Shown: positions 10,326-19,992, counted from the first letter of the stretch. The stretch: 45,248 nt of DNA from Candidatus Cloacimonadota bacterium (GCA_023954715.1 JAGSHD010000023.1:1-45248); one strand, 5' to 3'. Numbers and translations: made by a program. Notes: generated by a model from the letters alone, not told the origin.

Positions 10326-12468
10326 TTTGAGTAATAATAATTCTATATTTGCGGCTTTAAGTCTTTATTGCAGGTTGTATCACCGCTCTGTTGATCAACA
10401 AGTTTTAGAAGCTGGACTTGCTAAAGTTTCTAATTCTAGTAAACCAGAAACAATTTCTTCAGAGGGCCAAATTAATAATCTGCAAAAAGCTGCAAACAAA
10501 CTTGGTTTAGATACACGTTTCGCCAAAAGAAGTTTAAATTCATTACCAGAAGCTGTTTTTCCTGTTATGGCTTTACTTAAAGATGATACCGCCTGTGTGA
10601 TTGATAGAGTTAAATCAGGAGAAGTCTATTACTTATTGCCAAGTAGTGGAGATCAGGTAACTAAAAGAACTCTGGAGGAGTTTGCAACATTTTACGATGG
10701 TATAGTCTGCTTTGTTTCTGATAAAGATCTATTGATCAGTAATTTAAAAAATATCTTATCTACTAATAATAGTCATTGGTTTTGGGGCACAATAAAACTA
10801 TCCATGCCTATTTATTTTGATGTACTGATGGCATCGGTTGTTATCAACATCTTTGTTTTAGCAAGTCCTCTTTTTACAATGAATGTTTATGATCGAGTGG
10901 TCCCTAATCAAGCACTAGATACACTGTGGGTACTGGCTGTTGGGGCTGGAGTAGTGTTTTTTTTAGATGCTCTGTTAAAGTTTCTTCGTACATGGCTATT
11001 AGAGGTTGCCGCAAAAAAGAGTGATGTTTTAATTTCTAGTGCTATGTTTGCTCATGTTTTAGATCTGCAACTAAAAGACGGACCTAAAAACATAGGATCC
11101 TTTGCTACTAACTTTAGAGAGTTTGATTCTGTAAGAAACTTTTTAACTTCAACGGTAATGACTGCTTTAGTCGATTTGCCGTTTGTAGGAATTTCTCTTT
11201 ATGTAATTCATTTGATAGGTGGGCCTTTATATATCATTCCCTTAGTTGTTATGGGACTGATTTTGATTTATGCCTTATTGATAAAAACTCCTTTGTATAA
11301 TGCAATTGAAGATACATTTGAGGCCGCTACTTTAAAAAGTAGAGTATTGATAGAAAGCTTAACTGGACTAAAAGAGATTAAGATATTAGGGACAGCAGGT
11401 GTCTTTCAGTATAGATGGGAGAAGTTGGTTGCTGAGTTATCTCGAAAGAGTATGAAATCAAAACTATTGACCGTATCTGTAACAACTGTAACATCAACTT
11501 TAATTCAACTCAACACAGTGGCTTTGGTAGTATATGGAGTATACTTGATTCAAGACTTGCAGTTAAGCATGGGTGGATTAATCGCTGCTGTTATACTGTC
11601 ATCCAGAGTGATTGCTCCAATGGGTCAGGTTGTCTCCCTTTTATCCAATTTTGATCAAACACGGGTGGCCTACACATCAGTAGCAAAAATAATGGATTGT
11701 GTGGGAGAAACCTCTAGTTCCAAGACTTATCTCGATAAAAATCATATAGAAGGAATTATAGAGTTTAGAGAAGTGGACTTTTCTTACCCAGATGAAGAGG
11801 TGACAGCACTTACAGAGGTCTCTTTTTCTGTGAAAAAGGGAGAGCGCATAGCGATTTTAGGCAAGACAGGCTCCGGCAAATCTACAATAGAAAAATTGTT
11901 ACTTGGTTTTTATGAAGCTAGTGGGGGATCAATCTTGATTGATGGTATAGAGTCTAAGCAGATTCATCCAGTTATCCTTCGTGATAATGTTGCACATGTT
12001 CCTCAAGAGTCATATTTATTTTTTGGCACACTAAAAGAGAATGTAAATTTTAAGTCTCCAAACGCTTCTGATCAGGTTTTATGGAATGCTCTTGAAATAG
12101 CCGGCATTGCTGAGATTGTTAGAGATCATCCTCAAGGTGTAGAAATGATGATCGCAGAGGGGGGTAAGAACCTAGCGGGTGGTATACGCCAAGCTGTGGT
12201 GATAGCAAGAGCTTTTGTTAAAAACACACCTGTTATTTTGTTAGATGAACCAACAAATTCCATGGATACCCAAATGGAGGCTAAAGTAAGAGAAAATTTA
12301 CAAAAAATAAGTAAGTTTAAGACTCTAATTTTAATTACTCATAAAGTTTCTATGCTTTCATTAGTTGATCGCGTGATTGTTTTAGATAAAGGTAAAATTG
12401 TTTTTGATGGAGATAAAGAGTCTATGTTAAAAAAGTTTTCAGCTGATGTAACAAGAGATGCGAAATGA
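10303..12468 (+). CDS. Type I secretion ABC exporter with inactive C39-like domain (LapB/HlyB type)
   Basis: 721 aa from the TTG at 10303, which overlaps the upstream gene; a TTG at 10327, just after the upstream stop, would give 713 aa and is equally plausible. Residues about 10-140 resemble a C39 peptidase domain but lack the catalytic Cys and His, as in exporters of RTX proteins that cleave no leader. Membrane helices span about 165-445. The nucleotide-binding domain follows, with Walker A GKTGSGKST near 520, a Q-loop, Walker B VILLDEPT near 645, a D-loop and the switch His in ITHK. The ABC signature reads LAGGI instead of LSGGQ. It powers export of the upstream adhesin together with its neighbours. 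The downstream gene overlaps by 4 bp (ATGA). Confidence 0.93.
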   Translation: MKLSFETSLSNNNSIFAALSLYCRLYHRSVDQQVLEAGLAKVSNSSKPETISSEGQINNLQKAANKLGLDTRFAKRSLNSLPEAVFPVMALLKDDTACVIDRVKSGEVYYLLPSSGDQVTKRTLEEFATFYDGIVCFVSDKDLLISNLKNILSTNNSHWFWGTIKLSMPIYFDVLMASVVINIFVLASPLFTMNVYDRVVPNQALDTLWVLAVGAGVVFFLDALLKFLRTWLLEVAAKKSDVLISSAMFAHVLDLQLKDGPKNIGSFATNFREFDSVRNFLTSTVMTALVDLPFVGISLYVIHLIGGPLYIIPLVVMGLILIYALLIKTPLYNAIEDTFEAATLKSRVLIESLTGLKEIKILGTAGVFQYRWEKLVAELSRKSMKSKLLTVSVTTVTSTLIQLNTVALVVYGVYLIQDLQLSMGGLIAAVILSSRVIAPMGQVVSLLSNFDQTRVAYTSVAKIMDCVGETSSSKTYLDKNHIEGIIEFREVDFSYPDEEVTALTEVSFSVKKGERIAILGKTGSGKSTIEKLLLGFYEASGGSILIDGIESKQIHPVILRDNVAHVPQESYLFFGTLKENVNFKSPNASDQVLWNALEIAGIAEIVRDHPQGVEMMIAEGGKNLAGGIRQAVVIARAFVKNTPVILLDEPTNSMDTQMEAKVRENLQKISKFKTLILITHKVSMLSLVDRVIVLDKGKIVFDGDKESMLKKFSADVTRDAK

Positions 12469-13778
12469 AAATAAATGATCTTGAATGCAGTAGCGAAACA
12501 GCTCGAGTCATCTTAGCTAGTAATCCAAAGAAGAGTAGGTTAGTTATATACTTGATGTTTATCAGTGTATCTTGGGTATTGTTTTGGGCATATCATGCAG
12601 AAGTTGATGAAATTACTCGCGGAAATGGAAAGATTATTCCAAGTTCTAAAGTCCAAGTTATCCAAAACTTAGAAGGTGGATTGATTGAAGAACTCAATGT
12701 TAAGACGGGAGATTTTGTAAGTAAAAATCAAGTTTTAATGAGAATAAACAATACTCGATTTGAAGGTGAACTTCAAGAGAATAGTGCTACCATCCATCGA
12801 TTAAAACTCAAGACGATTCGACTAAAATCAGAGTCCATAAGAGGTCCTTTTGAGATATCTAAAGAGTTAAAAAATAAAGACTTGTTAGTATTTCAAACAG
12901 AGAAAAATTTGTTTGACTCTCACAACGAGTTTTTAGAAAATCAAGTGATGATGGTTAAGCAACAAATTGATCAAAAACACAAGAGAATTTTGGAGTCAGA
13001 ATCTACACTCAAATATGCTCAAAGCAACTTGAAACTATTAAAAGAGCAGATAGACTTCACTAGTCCTTTAGTTGAAAAAGGTATAGAAAGTAAAGTTGAA
13101 ATGATTCGCTTAAAAAGAGAAAGGCAAAGTTTACTAGAAAAGATTGATGCAGCAAAACATAGTTCAGCTAGGTTAGAATCGGAGTTGGTCGAAGCAGATC
13201 AAAAAATCACAGATATCTATCTAGGTTTTGAAAATAGATCACAAAAAGAACTAAGTGAAGCCCTATCTGAATTAAAGCGTTTAGAAGGACGTCAAGCAAG
13301 CCTTAAAGATCGAGTAACCCGTACTGAGATAACATCTCCTGTGACTGGACGTATTAAGCAGGTTTTTGTACATACGATTGGTGGGGTAATAAAACCTGGA
13401 GAAGATATTTTAGAGATTGTTCCTAGTGACGAAGTTTTGTTAATCGAAGCTCAAATCAAACCATCAGACATTGCTTTTTTATATGCAGGACAAGAAGCTC
13501 TAGTAAAGGTTAGTGCCTACGATTTTTCTATCTATGGAGGTTTAAAGGGTGAGGTTACCAATATATCAGCTGATACCATCGAAGATAGGCGAGGAAACCC
13601 ATTTTATTTAGTGCAGGTTAAGACTCACAAGAACTTTTTAGGCACTAACAAGGATCAAAAGAAGCTAATCGCTGGTATGGTAGTGTCATTGGACATTATG
13701 ACGGGTAAGAAGAGAATTCTAGATTATCTACTAAAACCTATTTTAAAAGCAAAGCAAAATGCGCTGACAGAAAGATAA
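12465..13778 (+). CDS. HlyD-family periplasmic adaptor of the type I secretion system
   Basis: 437 aa. A short cytoplasmic N-terminus is followed by one membrane helix (about 28-46), the first half of a lipoyl-like domain (about 60-95), a long coiled-coil hairpin (about 95-275), the second lipoyl half with the GRIKQVFVHTIGGVIKPGE segment, and a beta-barrel domain to about 415. This is the standard layout of HlyD/LapC adaptors, which bridge the inner-membrane ABC exporter and the TolC channel. It overlaps the ABC gene by 4 bp, so translation is probably coupled. With the two preceding genes it completes the export machine for the giant adhesin. Confidence 0.94.
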   Translation: MKINDLECSSETARVILASNPKKSRLVIYLMFISVSWVLFWAYHAEVDEITRGNGKIIPSSKVQVIQNLEGGLIEELNVKTGDFVSKNQVLMRINNTRFEGELQENSATIHRLKLKTIRLKSESIRGPFEISKELKNKDLLVFQTEKNLFDSHNEFLENQVMMVKQQIDQKHKRILESESTLKYAQSNLKLLKEQIDFTSPLVEKGIESKVEMIRLKRERQSLLEKIDAAKHSSARLESELVEADQKITDIYLGFENRSQKELSEALSELKRLEGRQASLKDRVTRTEITSPVTGRIKQVFVHTIGGVIKPGEDILEIVPSDEVLLIEAQIKPSDIAFLYAGQEALVKVSAYDFSIYGGLKGEVTNISADTIEDRRGNPFYLVQVKTHKNFLGTNKDQKKLIAGMVVSLDIMTGKKRILDYLLKPILKAKQNALTER

Positions 13779-13780
13779 TT

Positions 13781-14083
13781 ATGTCCATAGAAAACTTAGT
13801 TGGATTAAGTGTAGTTGATAACGTAATGTATCAACAATATCGTGAAAAAATGCTTCCATTGTTAAAAGAGTATGGCGGTGGCTTTGGCTATGATTTCAAG
13901 GTTTCTGAAGTGCTAAAGAGTGAAGACGGTAATCACAATATAAATCGAGTATTTACGATCTATTTTAAAGATGAGCAATCCATGAAATCTTTTTTTAGTA
14001 ATCCACTGTACTTAGATATTAGAAAAAAGTATTTTGACTCTTCAGTTCAATCATCAACTATTATAGCGAGATATGAAAAATGA
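13781..14083 (+). CDS. Small DUF1330-like protein in the secretion operon
   Basis: 100 aa with no signal peptide or membrane helix. The pattern is like a dimeric alpha/beta-barrel (ferredoxin-like) protein: an N-terminal strand, a YREKMLPLLKEYGG helix, then paired strands and a segment matching the 'S...F..NP.Y..IR..Y' block seen in DUF1330 and related families. Similarity is weak and read by eye, so the family name is tentative. It starts 2 bp after the HlyD gene and overlaps the next gene by 4 bp, so it is co-transcribed with the secretion genes. Type I loci do not normally contain such a gene; its role is unknown. Confidence 0.7.
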   Translation: MSIENLVGLSVVDNVMYQQYREKMLPLLKEYGGGFGYDFKVSEVLKSEDGNHNINRVFTIYFKDEQSMKSFFSNPLYLDIRKKYFDSSVQSSTIIARYEK

Positions 14084-14511
14084 AAGATAAAGTAATAAAT
14101 AAATCTATTTTGGTTTCTAGTCCCATATCCAAAGTATTTTCTGCCCTCACGGACTCTAGTAAAATTATAAAGTATTTTCCATTAAAAGAAGTGATATCAA
14201 AGTGGATTGTGGGATCAGAAGTATTATACAAAGGTTCAGTAGATGGTGTTTCGTTTACAGACTACGGGACTATATTAACTCTAGATGAACCAACGGAGTA
14301 TACTTACGCTTATTGGAGTGACAATCATGGGACAGAGCGAGCTGATGAAAATCAAGTAAAGATCTCATATAGATTGAGCGAAGAAAATGGACAAACAATG
14401 ATAAGCGTCTCTCAAAGTAACTTACCAAATCAAGAGTTATATACTGCAATGGACACTGCAGTATGGGACTTTTTGCTAGGGTCTTTAAAAAATTATTTAG
14501 AGAAAAAATAG
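14080..14511 (+). CDS. SRPBCC/START-like (AHSA1-type) protein
   Basis: 143 aa, soluble. The N-terminus reads like SRPBCC proteins: a strand, then SPISKVFSALTDSSKIIKYF, and a C-terminal helix from about 115 (AVWDFLLGSLKNYLEKK). These folds make a deep hydrophobic cavity for lipids or other small ligands; the AHSA1 subgroup includes Hsp90 co-factors and many proteins of unknown function. It overlaps the preceding gene by 4 bp and ends the operon; only 2 bp separate it from the convergent decarboxylase gene. Family assignment is fairly safe; function is unknown. Confidence 0.8.
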   Translation: MKDKVINKSILVSSPISKVFSALTDSSKIIKYFPLKEVISKWIVGSEVLYKGSVDGVSFTDYGTILTLDEPTEYTYAYWSDNHGTERADENQVKISYRLSEENGQTMISVSQSNLPNQELYTAMDTAVWDFLLGSLKNYLEKK

Positions 14512-14513
14512 CT

Positions 14514-15929
14514 TTATGCGATTTGAGATAAAAGCTCAAGCCCTTCTTTTTCTACTTTATTTAAAAATGTTTCAATGTCAGCTGTTGTAGAGTCACTATT
14601 AGTTATAACGTAGCGTAGGATCAATTGTTTGTGGATTACTCCTGTACCAACCATAGCAATGCTTTTTTCAAGCAATGAGTTACGTAGGTTTTGGTTAAAT
14701 TCATCAGAGTTGATATGACTTGGCACCTTAAAGCGAAAGCATAGATTAAAGGACTCTCTCTTAACAATAAGCTCTAAATTTTTGGATTCATTGATATACT
14801 TTTCAGCATGTTCAGCAAGTGAAAGATAAGTCTCTATCTTTTTAGCAATTCCGGCTTGTCCAAAAAACTTCCAGTCTAGAAAAAGTTTTAAACTATCAAT
14901 TTTACGGCCACATTGTAACGAAAACTCTCCAAGATTTTTTGGTAAGATTTCTTCTGTATCTCCGTGAAAAATATAATTGGTGTTTCCAGCAGAACAAGTT
15001 GTTTTCAATATGCCTCTTCTTTTGTTGATTAAGAACATATTGCAGATAAGTGCTATGCCAGGCATTTTATGAAAATCAAAAGTAAAAGAGTCGACTTTTT
15101 CTAATCCTTTTAAAAATTTATCTTTTAGTTTTGGGCTTAGAAAGGTTGGACCACCCCAAGCACCGTCTAAATGAAGCCAAAATTTATATTTATCCTGTAA
15201 AGCTGCTACATCTTCTATAGAGTCAAATGCACCACGGACTGTGGTTCCTGCTGTGGCAGCTACAAAAAAGACTATGTCTCCATTGCTTAAAACTTTATCC
15301 ATAGCAGATTGTAACTCATCAATTTTCATTCTACCGTGTTCATCAACAGGGACTTTAACAGTGTTTTCAGATCCCAGACCAAGTATATTAGCCGCCTTGT
15401 CAAAGGAGTAGTGAGCATCTTCATTTACAAAAGAAATGAGTTTTTTGTTGCCATAAAGCCCAGAAGTCTTAGTGTCTTTCAAATATAGGTTTCTAGCACA
15501 CATCATGGCAATCATATTTGCATTAGAAGAACCAGAGGTCATTTGACCTTCACCGTTTTCAAAACCAACTAACTTTAACATTTCAATAATTAAGTGTTTT
15601 TCCATTAAAGTAGCAACCGGTGCTGACTCATAAGTAGATGCATCACTGTGATTAGTAGCTGTAACGATCTCTGCTAGGACGGATGGTAGAGTAGCCTTTG
15701 ACCACATTCTGTTGTTAAAATCCAAGCTTGCAGTATTGGGAGAATACTGGAGGTATTTTTCAATCCAACCAAAGATCTCATCCCAATTTTGATTGCCTTC
15801 ATTTGTTTGTAAGTCAAGTAATTCTTTAAGGTCAGCCTCTTGCCTAAAGTCACATAAACCTAATTGATTTTGAGGAGAGTTATACTTGTGTAGTAATTGA
15901 TTTAAACGTGAAATAAGTTGATCTTGCAT
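14514..15929 (-). CDS. PLP-dependent group II decarboxylase (glutamate/cysteine-sulfinate type)
   Basis: 471 aa. PLP is bound by Lys288 in the FDFHKMPG motif. Asp255 in HLDGAWGG should contact the pyridine nitrogen and His173 in DAHYSFDKAA should stack on the ring. The segment around QCGRKIDSLKLFLDWKFFG is very close to that of animal glutamate, aspartate and cysteine-sulfinate decarboxylases, and less like bacterial GadA/B or tyrosine decarboxylases. Possible products are GABA, beta-alanine or hypotaurine; sequence alone does not decide which. Beta-alanine would feed coenzyme A synthesis. The gene stands alone on this strand and converges on the secretion operon. Confidence 0.88.
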   Translation of the reverse strand: MQDQLISRLNQLLHKYNSPQNQLGLCDFRQEADLKELLDLQTNEGNQNWDEIFGWIEKYLQYSPNTASLDFNNRMWSKATLPSVLAEIVTATNHSDASTYESAPVATLMEKHLIIEMLKLVGFENGEGQMTSGSSNANMIAMMCARNLYLKDTKTSGLYGNKKLISFVNEDAHYSFDKAANILGLGSENTVKVPVDEHGRMKIDELQSAMDKVLSNGDIVFFVAATAGTTVRGAFDSIEDVAALQDKYKFWLHLDGAWGGPTFLSPKLKDKFLKGLEKVDSFTFDFHKMPGIALICNMFLINKRRGILKTTCSAGNTNYIFHGDTEEILPKNLGEFSLQCGRKIDSLKLFLDWKFFGQAGIAKKIETYLSLAEHAEKYINESKNLELIVKRESFNLCFRFKVPSHINSDEFNQNLRNSLLEKSIAMVGTGVIHKQLILRYVITNSDSTTADIETFLNKVEKEGLELLSQIA

Positions 15930-16262
15930 AATATATTGTCCATGAAATATTAGTATTGTTACCTCTATAATATAACCATAAATTTAAAATTTAGGTTTTT
16001 ATTCTACAAATAGGGACACTGTCTTGATTGATGATAGATGTTACAAGCAAAGAAAATCATTTTATTAAAAGTCTTATATATAAATCAAAATAGACTTTGT
16101 TTAAATATTCCCAAATAGGAGGGTTTTCTATATAGTAGTTTTCACAATTAATGTTTAGAGATTTACTTTATTTGTTAAGCAAAAGAGGTAGCTACAATCT
16201 TTTTGAATTAATAGCTTATGTCTTTTTGATCATTTATGTAAAAACTTTTTGATAGGATTTTT
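15930..16262. other. Intergenic region between divergent decarboxylase and dnaE genes
   Basis: 333 bp, very AT-rich, with no credible ORF. It must hold promoters for both genes. I see a 7-bp inverted repeat (AAAGTCT at 16068-16074 and AGACTTT at 16092-16098) and an isolated AGGAGGG (16112-16125 area) with no start codon at a useful distance. A possible dnaE promoter is listed separately. Confidence 0.6.
16172..16198 (+). promoter_or_regulatory. Possible dnaE promoter
   Basis: TTGTTA (16172-16177) and TACAAT (16193-16198) are separated by 15 bp, a shorter gap than ideal. The -10 lies 64 bp before the dnaE start. Weak call. Confidence 0.3.
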
Positions 16263-19200
16263 ATGGAAAAACCATTTGTACACTTACATACCCATTCAGA
16301 GTTTTCTCTTTTGAAAGCATCATCACGTATCGGAGATTTGATTAAGCTGACTAAAGAGTTGGGGATGCCCGGTCTTGCCATTACTGATCTTGGAAACATA
16401 TACGCTGCAATTGATTTTTTTAATAAATGTAAGGCGGCAGAATTAAAGCCTATTATCGCAATCGAAATGATTGTAGCTAACAAGTCTAGACTGATCAAAA
16501 AGACGCCAGATCTATATGGCAATAGTTCTTTGTTAATATATGCAAAAAACTATGAAGGTTATCAGACTTTGATGAAGCTGACTTCCATAGCATGGACTCA
16601 AGGGTATCATGACGGGTTTCCTAGAATAGACTTAGAAACTTTAGAAAAACATTGTAAAGACATTATTATTGTTATAGCCCAAAAGAAGGGTAGAGTCCTT
16701 CAACTGATTCAAGAAAATAAAAGAGATCAAGCTGTTGAATATATTGAGCATTTAAAATCTCTAGTAGGACAAGAAAACCTTTATTTAGAGGTGGTAAATC
16801 ACGGACTTGCAGATGATATAGAGGATAACAAAAACTTTAGGGAGCTGTCTAACGAAACAAATGTTCCTTTGGTGGCGAGTAATGACTCTTATTATACATA
16901 TAAAGAAGACTCCGATTCTCATGAAGTATTAATGTGTATTGCTGATAAAGTTACCTTAGCAGACCCAAATCATCCCAAGTTCGTAAATAGAGAGTTTTAC
17001 TTTAAAACTCCAGATGAAATGTATGAGTTGATGGAAGGTTACGAAGACGCTTGTGCAAATACAATGAAAATCTTTGATGCATGTAACTGCGAGTTAAAGT
17101 TTGGTGCATTGTATTTACCGCAGTTTGAAATTCCAAAAGAGCATAACGAAGACTCATTTCTTAGACAAGAGTGTTTAGACCAGATTCCAAACAGATATCC
17201 AGAACCAGTAATTTTGGAGTTATTAGATTGTTTGATAAAAAGTGATCAAAGCTTAAAAGAAATAAATTTTGATGAAATGAATCGAGAGCAGAGGTTGGAG
17301 TTTACCCGACAAAAGATAGATGAGCGACTCGACTTTGAGTTAAGTGTTATCAAACAAATGGGTTTTCCTGCCTACTTTTTGATTGTAGCTGATTTTATTA
17401 TGGCTTCTAAAAAGATGGGAATCCCAGTAGGGCCAGGGCGTGGTTCGGCAGCTGGGTCTATCGTTGCGTATTTAACAGGAATTACAGATTTGTGCCCCAT
17501 GAAGTATGGACTTTACTTTGAAAGATTTTTGAACCCGAATCGTGTATCAATGCCCGATGTTGATATTGATTTTTGTTTTCGACGTAGAGAAGAGTCTATT
17601 GAATATTGTAAAAATAAGTATGGCATTGAAAAAGTATGTCAGATTATTACTTACGGAAAACTAAAAAGTAAAGCCGTTATCAAAGACGTTGCCAGAGTGT
17701 TAGAAGTACCTTTTGATGTTGCCAATCTTATCTCTAAAGCTGTTCCGGATGATGCTAAAAACTTAGCTCAAGGTCTAGAGACTTCCTTAGAGCTTCAAAA
17801 GTTTAGAGATCAATATGAAAACTTGTTTTCTGTTGCCTTACGACTAGAAGGATTAGCAAGACATACAGGACTTCATGCAGCAGGTTTGGTAATCTCACCT
17901 AAAATTGTAAGTGATTATGTACCGGTGAGTGGTTATGACAATGGAGTTTGTTCACAGTATGATGGATCGGTTTTAGAGTCTCAAGGTCTTTTAAAGATGG
18001 ATTTTTTGGGTCTATCCACATTAACTGTTATTGCTGATGCCGTAGGGCATATTAAAACAAATCGAAATATCGAGTTGGATATTTTAAAAATACCTTTGGA
18101 TGATAAGGGTGTCTTTGAAATGCTTTCAGGTACTCATACAGCAGGGATCTTTCAAGTAGACTCGAATTTATTTAAAGGTATTTTAAGAAAATGTAGCTTA
18201 ATAGAATTTGAAGATATAATTGCTTTAGTGGCTCTTGGTAGACCGGGTCCATTAGGTTCAGGGATGGTTGATACTTACATTGAAAACAAGAAAGATCCAG
18301 AAAATATTGAATATCCTTTGTATGAGTTAATGCAAAAAACTAAAAAGCCTTCTCAATCACTAGTTGATGTTGATATTGCTATGAAAAACCTACTAAAAGA
18401 GACATACGGGATCATTTTATACCAAGAACAGGTAATGAATTCAGCGGTGTTAATGTCTGGTTATACCATGGCAATGGCCGATGAACTTCGTCGCGCTATG
18501 GGTAAAAAGAAAAAGTCTGAGATGGATCGGCATAGAGATTTGTTTGTGCAAGGTGCCTTGAAAAATGACATTCCAGAAGAAACATCAAATCACATATATG
18601 ATTTGATAGCTAAATTTGCTGAATATGGTTTTAACAAATCGCACTCTGCATGTTATGGATTTATTACCTATCAAACAGCATATTTAAAGGCTAACTATCC
18701 ACAAGAGTTTATGGCGGCTGCCATGACAGATAAATATCAATCTCAAGAAAGTATTGCCTATTTAGCTGATGATTGCGAGCGAATGAAGTTACCGATTTTG
18801 GCTCCTGATGTAAATAACCCACATTTTGAGTTTACTGTCGATGGCGAAAATATCCTTTTTGGAATGGGTGCTATTAAAGATGTGGGTGAAAAAGCAATTG
18901 AAATGATTCAATTGTCGGCAAAAGATGGTCCATTTACTTCTGTTCGAGATTTTTGTTGTAGGGTTGATTTGTTTGCAGTAAATAAAAAGGTGGTAGAAAA
19001 CCTAATTAAGGTAGGCGCATTTGATGAGTTACCTGGTACACGTGCTCAAAAATTGCAAGTAGTAGCCTCATCTATTGCAGAAGGACAAGTTTATCAAAAA
19101 AATCAAAAAATAGGGCAAAGGTCATTATTTGAAGTTAAGGGGGGTACTCGAGATTTACAAGATAAGTTAGATGAAAAGTTTAGCGTATCAAGTGTTGAGC

Positions 19201-19859
19201 AATTGGAGTGGGAAAAAGAGTTAACCGGAATCTACTTTTCAGGACATCCTTTAGATGAATATCGTCCTTTTTTACAAAAAACAATTCAAACAAGCATCCA
19301 TCAAATGTCGGATATGGTTGATGGAAGCCGGGTCATTTTAGGTGGTTTGTTATCTGATTTTAAGCGAAGAGTGAATAAAAAGGGTGAGGACTGGATTTCA
19401 TTTAATCTAAGTGATTTTAGTTCTACCGTAGATTGTAAGGTGTTTTCTCGTCAGTTTAAAAGAGTAACTTTTCGAGTAGATAATGACCAAGTTGTGCTCT
19501 TATCTGGTATGAAAAAGGTGGATGAGTTTCGTCAGCAGGTTCAATTCTTTGTAGAAGATATGGAATTAGTAGACTATATTCATGAAAGTGCAAAATGGTC
19601 TATGGACTTATGTTTACACTTAGATAACCATGATATTAATGATGACTTTTTTACTTCTTTGAATGGAATTGTTTCTAAGCATCATGGAAAGAAAGATATA
19701 AACATTCATTATAGGGTAAAGGGGTATGATGTATTTTTGGACTTGGATAAAGAGTTTAAGATATCGGGTAACTTATCATCCTTACAAGAGTTAGATGCGT
19801 TGCTAGGAGATGAAAAAGTTGAAATCACTTTAACGGCTCCTGTTACAAAATTTAGGTAA
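16263..19859 (+). CDS. dnaE: DNA polymerase III alpha subunit
   Basis: 1,198 aa, typical of DnaE1. The N-terminal PHP domain (1 to about 250) begins HLHTHSEFSLL, but two usual metal-binding His are replaced: TDLGN (Leu43) for TDHGN and NDSYY for ND-x-HY near 210, so its exonuclease is probably dead. The polymerase palm has the catalytic pair Asp432/Asp434 in MPDVDIDF and a third Asp580 in MDFLG. GPGRGSAAGS lies near 395. A helix-hairpin-helix is at about 875 (GAIKDVGEKA), QRSLF at 952-956 looks like the internal sliding-clamp motif, and an OB fold follows from about 1025. It is the replicative polymerase subunit; proofreading is expected from a separate DnaQ-like subunit. Confidence 0.97.
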   Translation: MEKPFVHLHTHSEFSLLKASSRIGDLIKLTKELGMPGLAITDLGNIYAAIDFFNKCKAAELKPIIAIEMIVANKSRLIKKTPDLYGNSSLLIYAKNYEGYQTLMKLTSIAWTQGYHDGFPRIDLETLEKHCKDIIIVIAQKKGRVLQLIQENKRDQAVEYIEHLKSLVGQENLYLEVVNHGLADDIEDNKNFRELSNETNVPLVASNDSYYTYKEDSDSHEVLMCIADKVTLADPNHPKFVNREFYFKTPDEMYELMEGYEDACANTMKIFDACNCELKFGALYLPQFEIPKEHNEDSFLRQECLDQIPNRYPEPVILELLDCLIKSDQSLKEINFDEMNREQRLEFTRQKIDERLDFELSVIKQMGFPAYFLIVADFIMASKKMGIPVGPGRGSAAGSIVAYLTGITDLCPMKYGLYFERFLNPNRVSMPDVDIDFCFRRREESIEYCKNKYGIEKVCQIITYGKLKSKAVIKDVARVLEVPFDVANLISKAVPDDAKNLAQGLETSLELQKFRDQYENLFSVALRLEGLARHTGLHAAGLVISPKIVSDYVPVSGYDNGVCSQYDGSVLESQGLLKMDFLGLSTLTVIADAVGHIKTNRNIELDILKIPLDDKGVFEMLSGTHTAGIFQVDSNLFKGILRKCSLIEFEDIIALVALGRPGPLGSGMVDTYIENKKDPENIEYPLYELMQKTKKPSQSLVDVDIAMKNLLKETYGIILYQEQVMNSAVLMSGYTMAMADELRRAMGKKKKSEMDRHRDLFVQGALKNDIPEETSNHIYDLIAKFAEYGFNKSHSACYGFITYQTAYLKANYPQEFMAAAMTDKYQSQESIAYLADDCERMKLPILAPDVNNPHFEFTVDGENILFGMGAIKDVGEKAIEMIQLSAKDGPFTSVRDFCCRVDLFAVNKKVVENLIKVGAFDELPGTRAQKLQVVASSIAEGQVYQKNQKIGQRSLFEVKGGTRDLQDKLDEKFSVSSVEQLEWEKELTGIYFSGHPLDEYRPFLQKTIQTSIHQMSDMVDGSRVILGGLLSDFKRRVNKKGEDWISFNLSDFSSTVDCKVFSRQFKRVTFRVDNDQVVLLSGMKKVDEFRQQVQFFVEDMELVDYIHESAKWSMDLCLHLDNHDINDDFFTSLNGIVSKHHGKKDINIHYRVKGYDVFLDLDKEFKISGNLSSLQELDALLGDEKVEITLTAPVTKFR

Positions 19860-19992
19860 ATCCGTGCTAAATTATCTTGCTTTATCTTAAAAATAAAAAT
19901 AGGAGTTTCTTCGTTGAGCTAGTGTTTAAAGCTATTTATTGAATAAGTTTAATAACTAGAGAACATTTAAAAATTTTGTCAAGCGTTAGTAA

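Noticed and set aside
13781..14511. Toxin-antitoxin pair
   Set aside because: Size and overlap fit, but the second protein is an SRPBCC fold and the first resembles DUF1330; neither looks like a toxin or a DNA-binding antitoxin.
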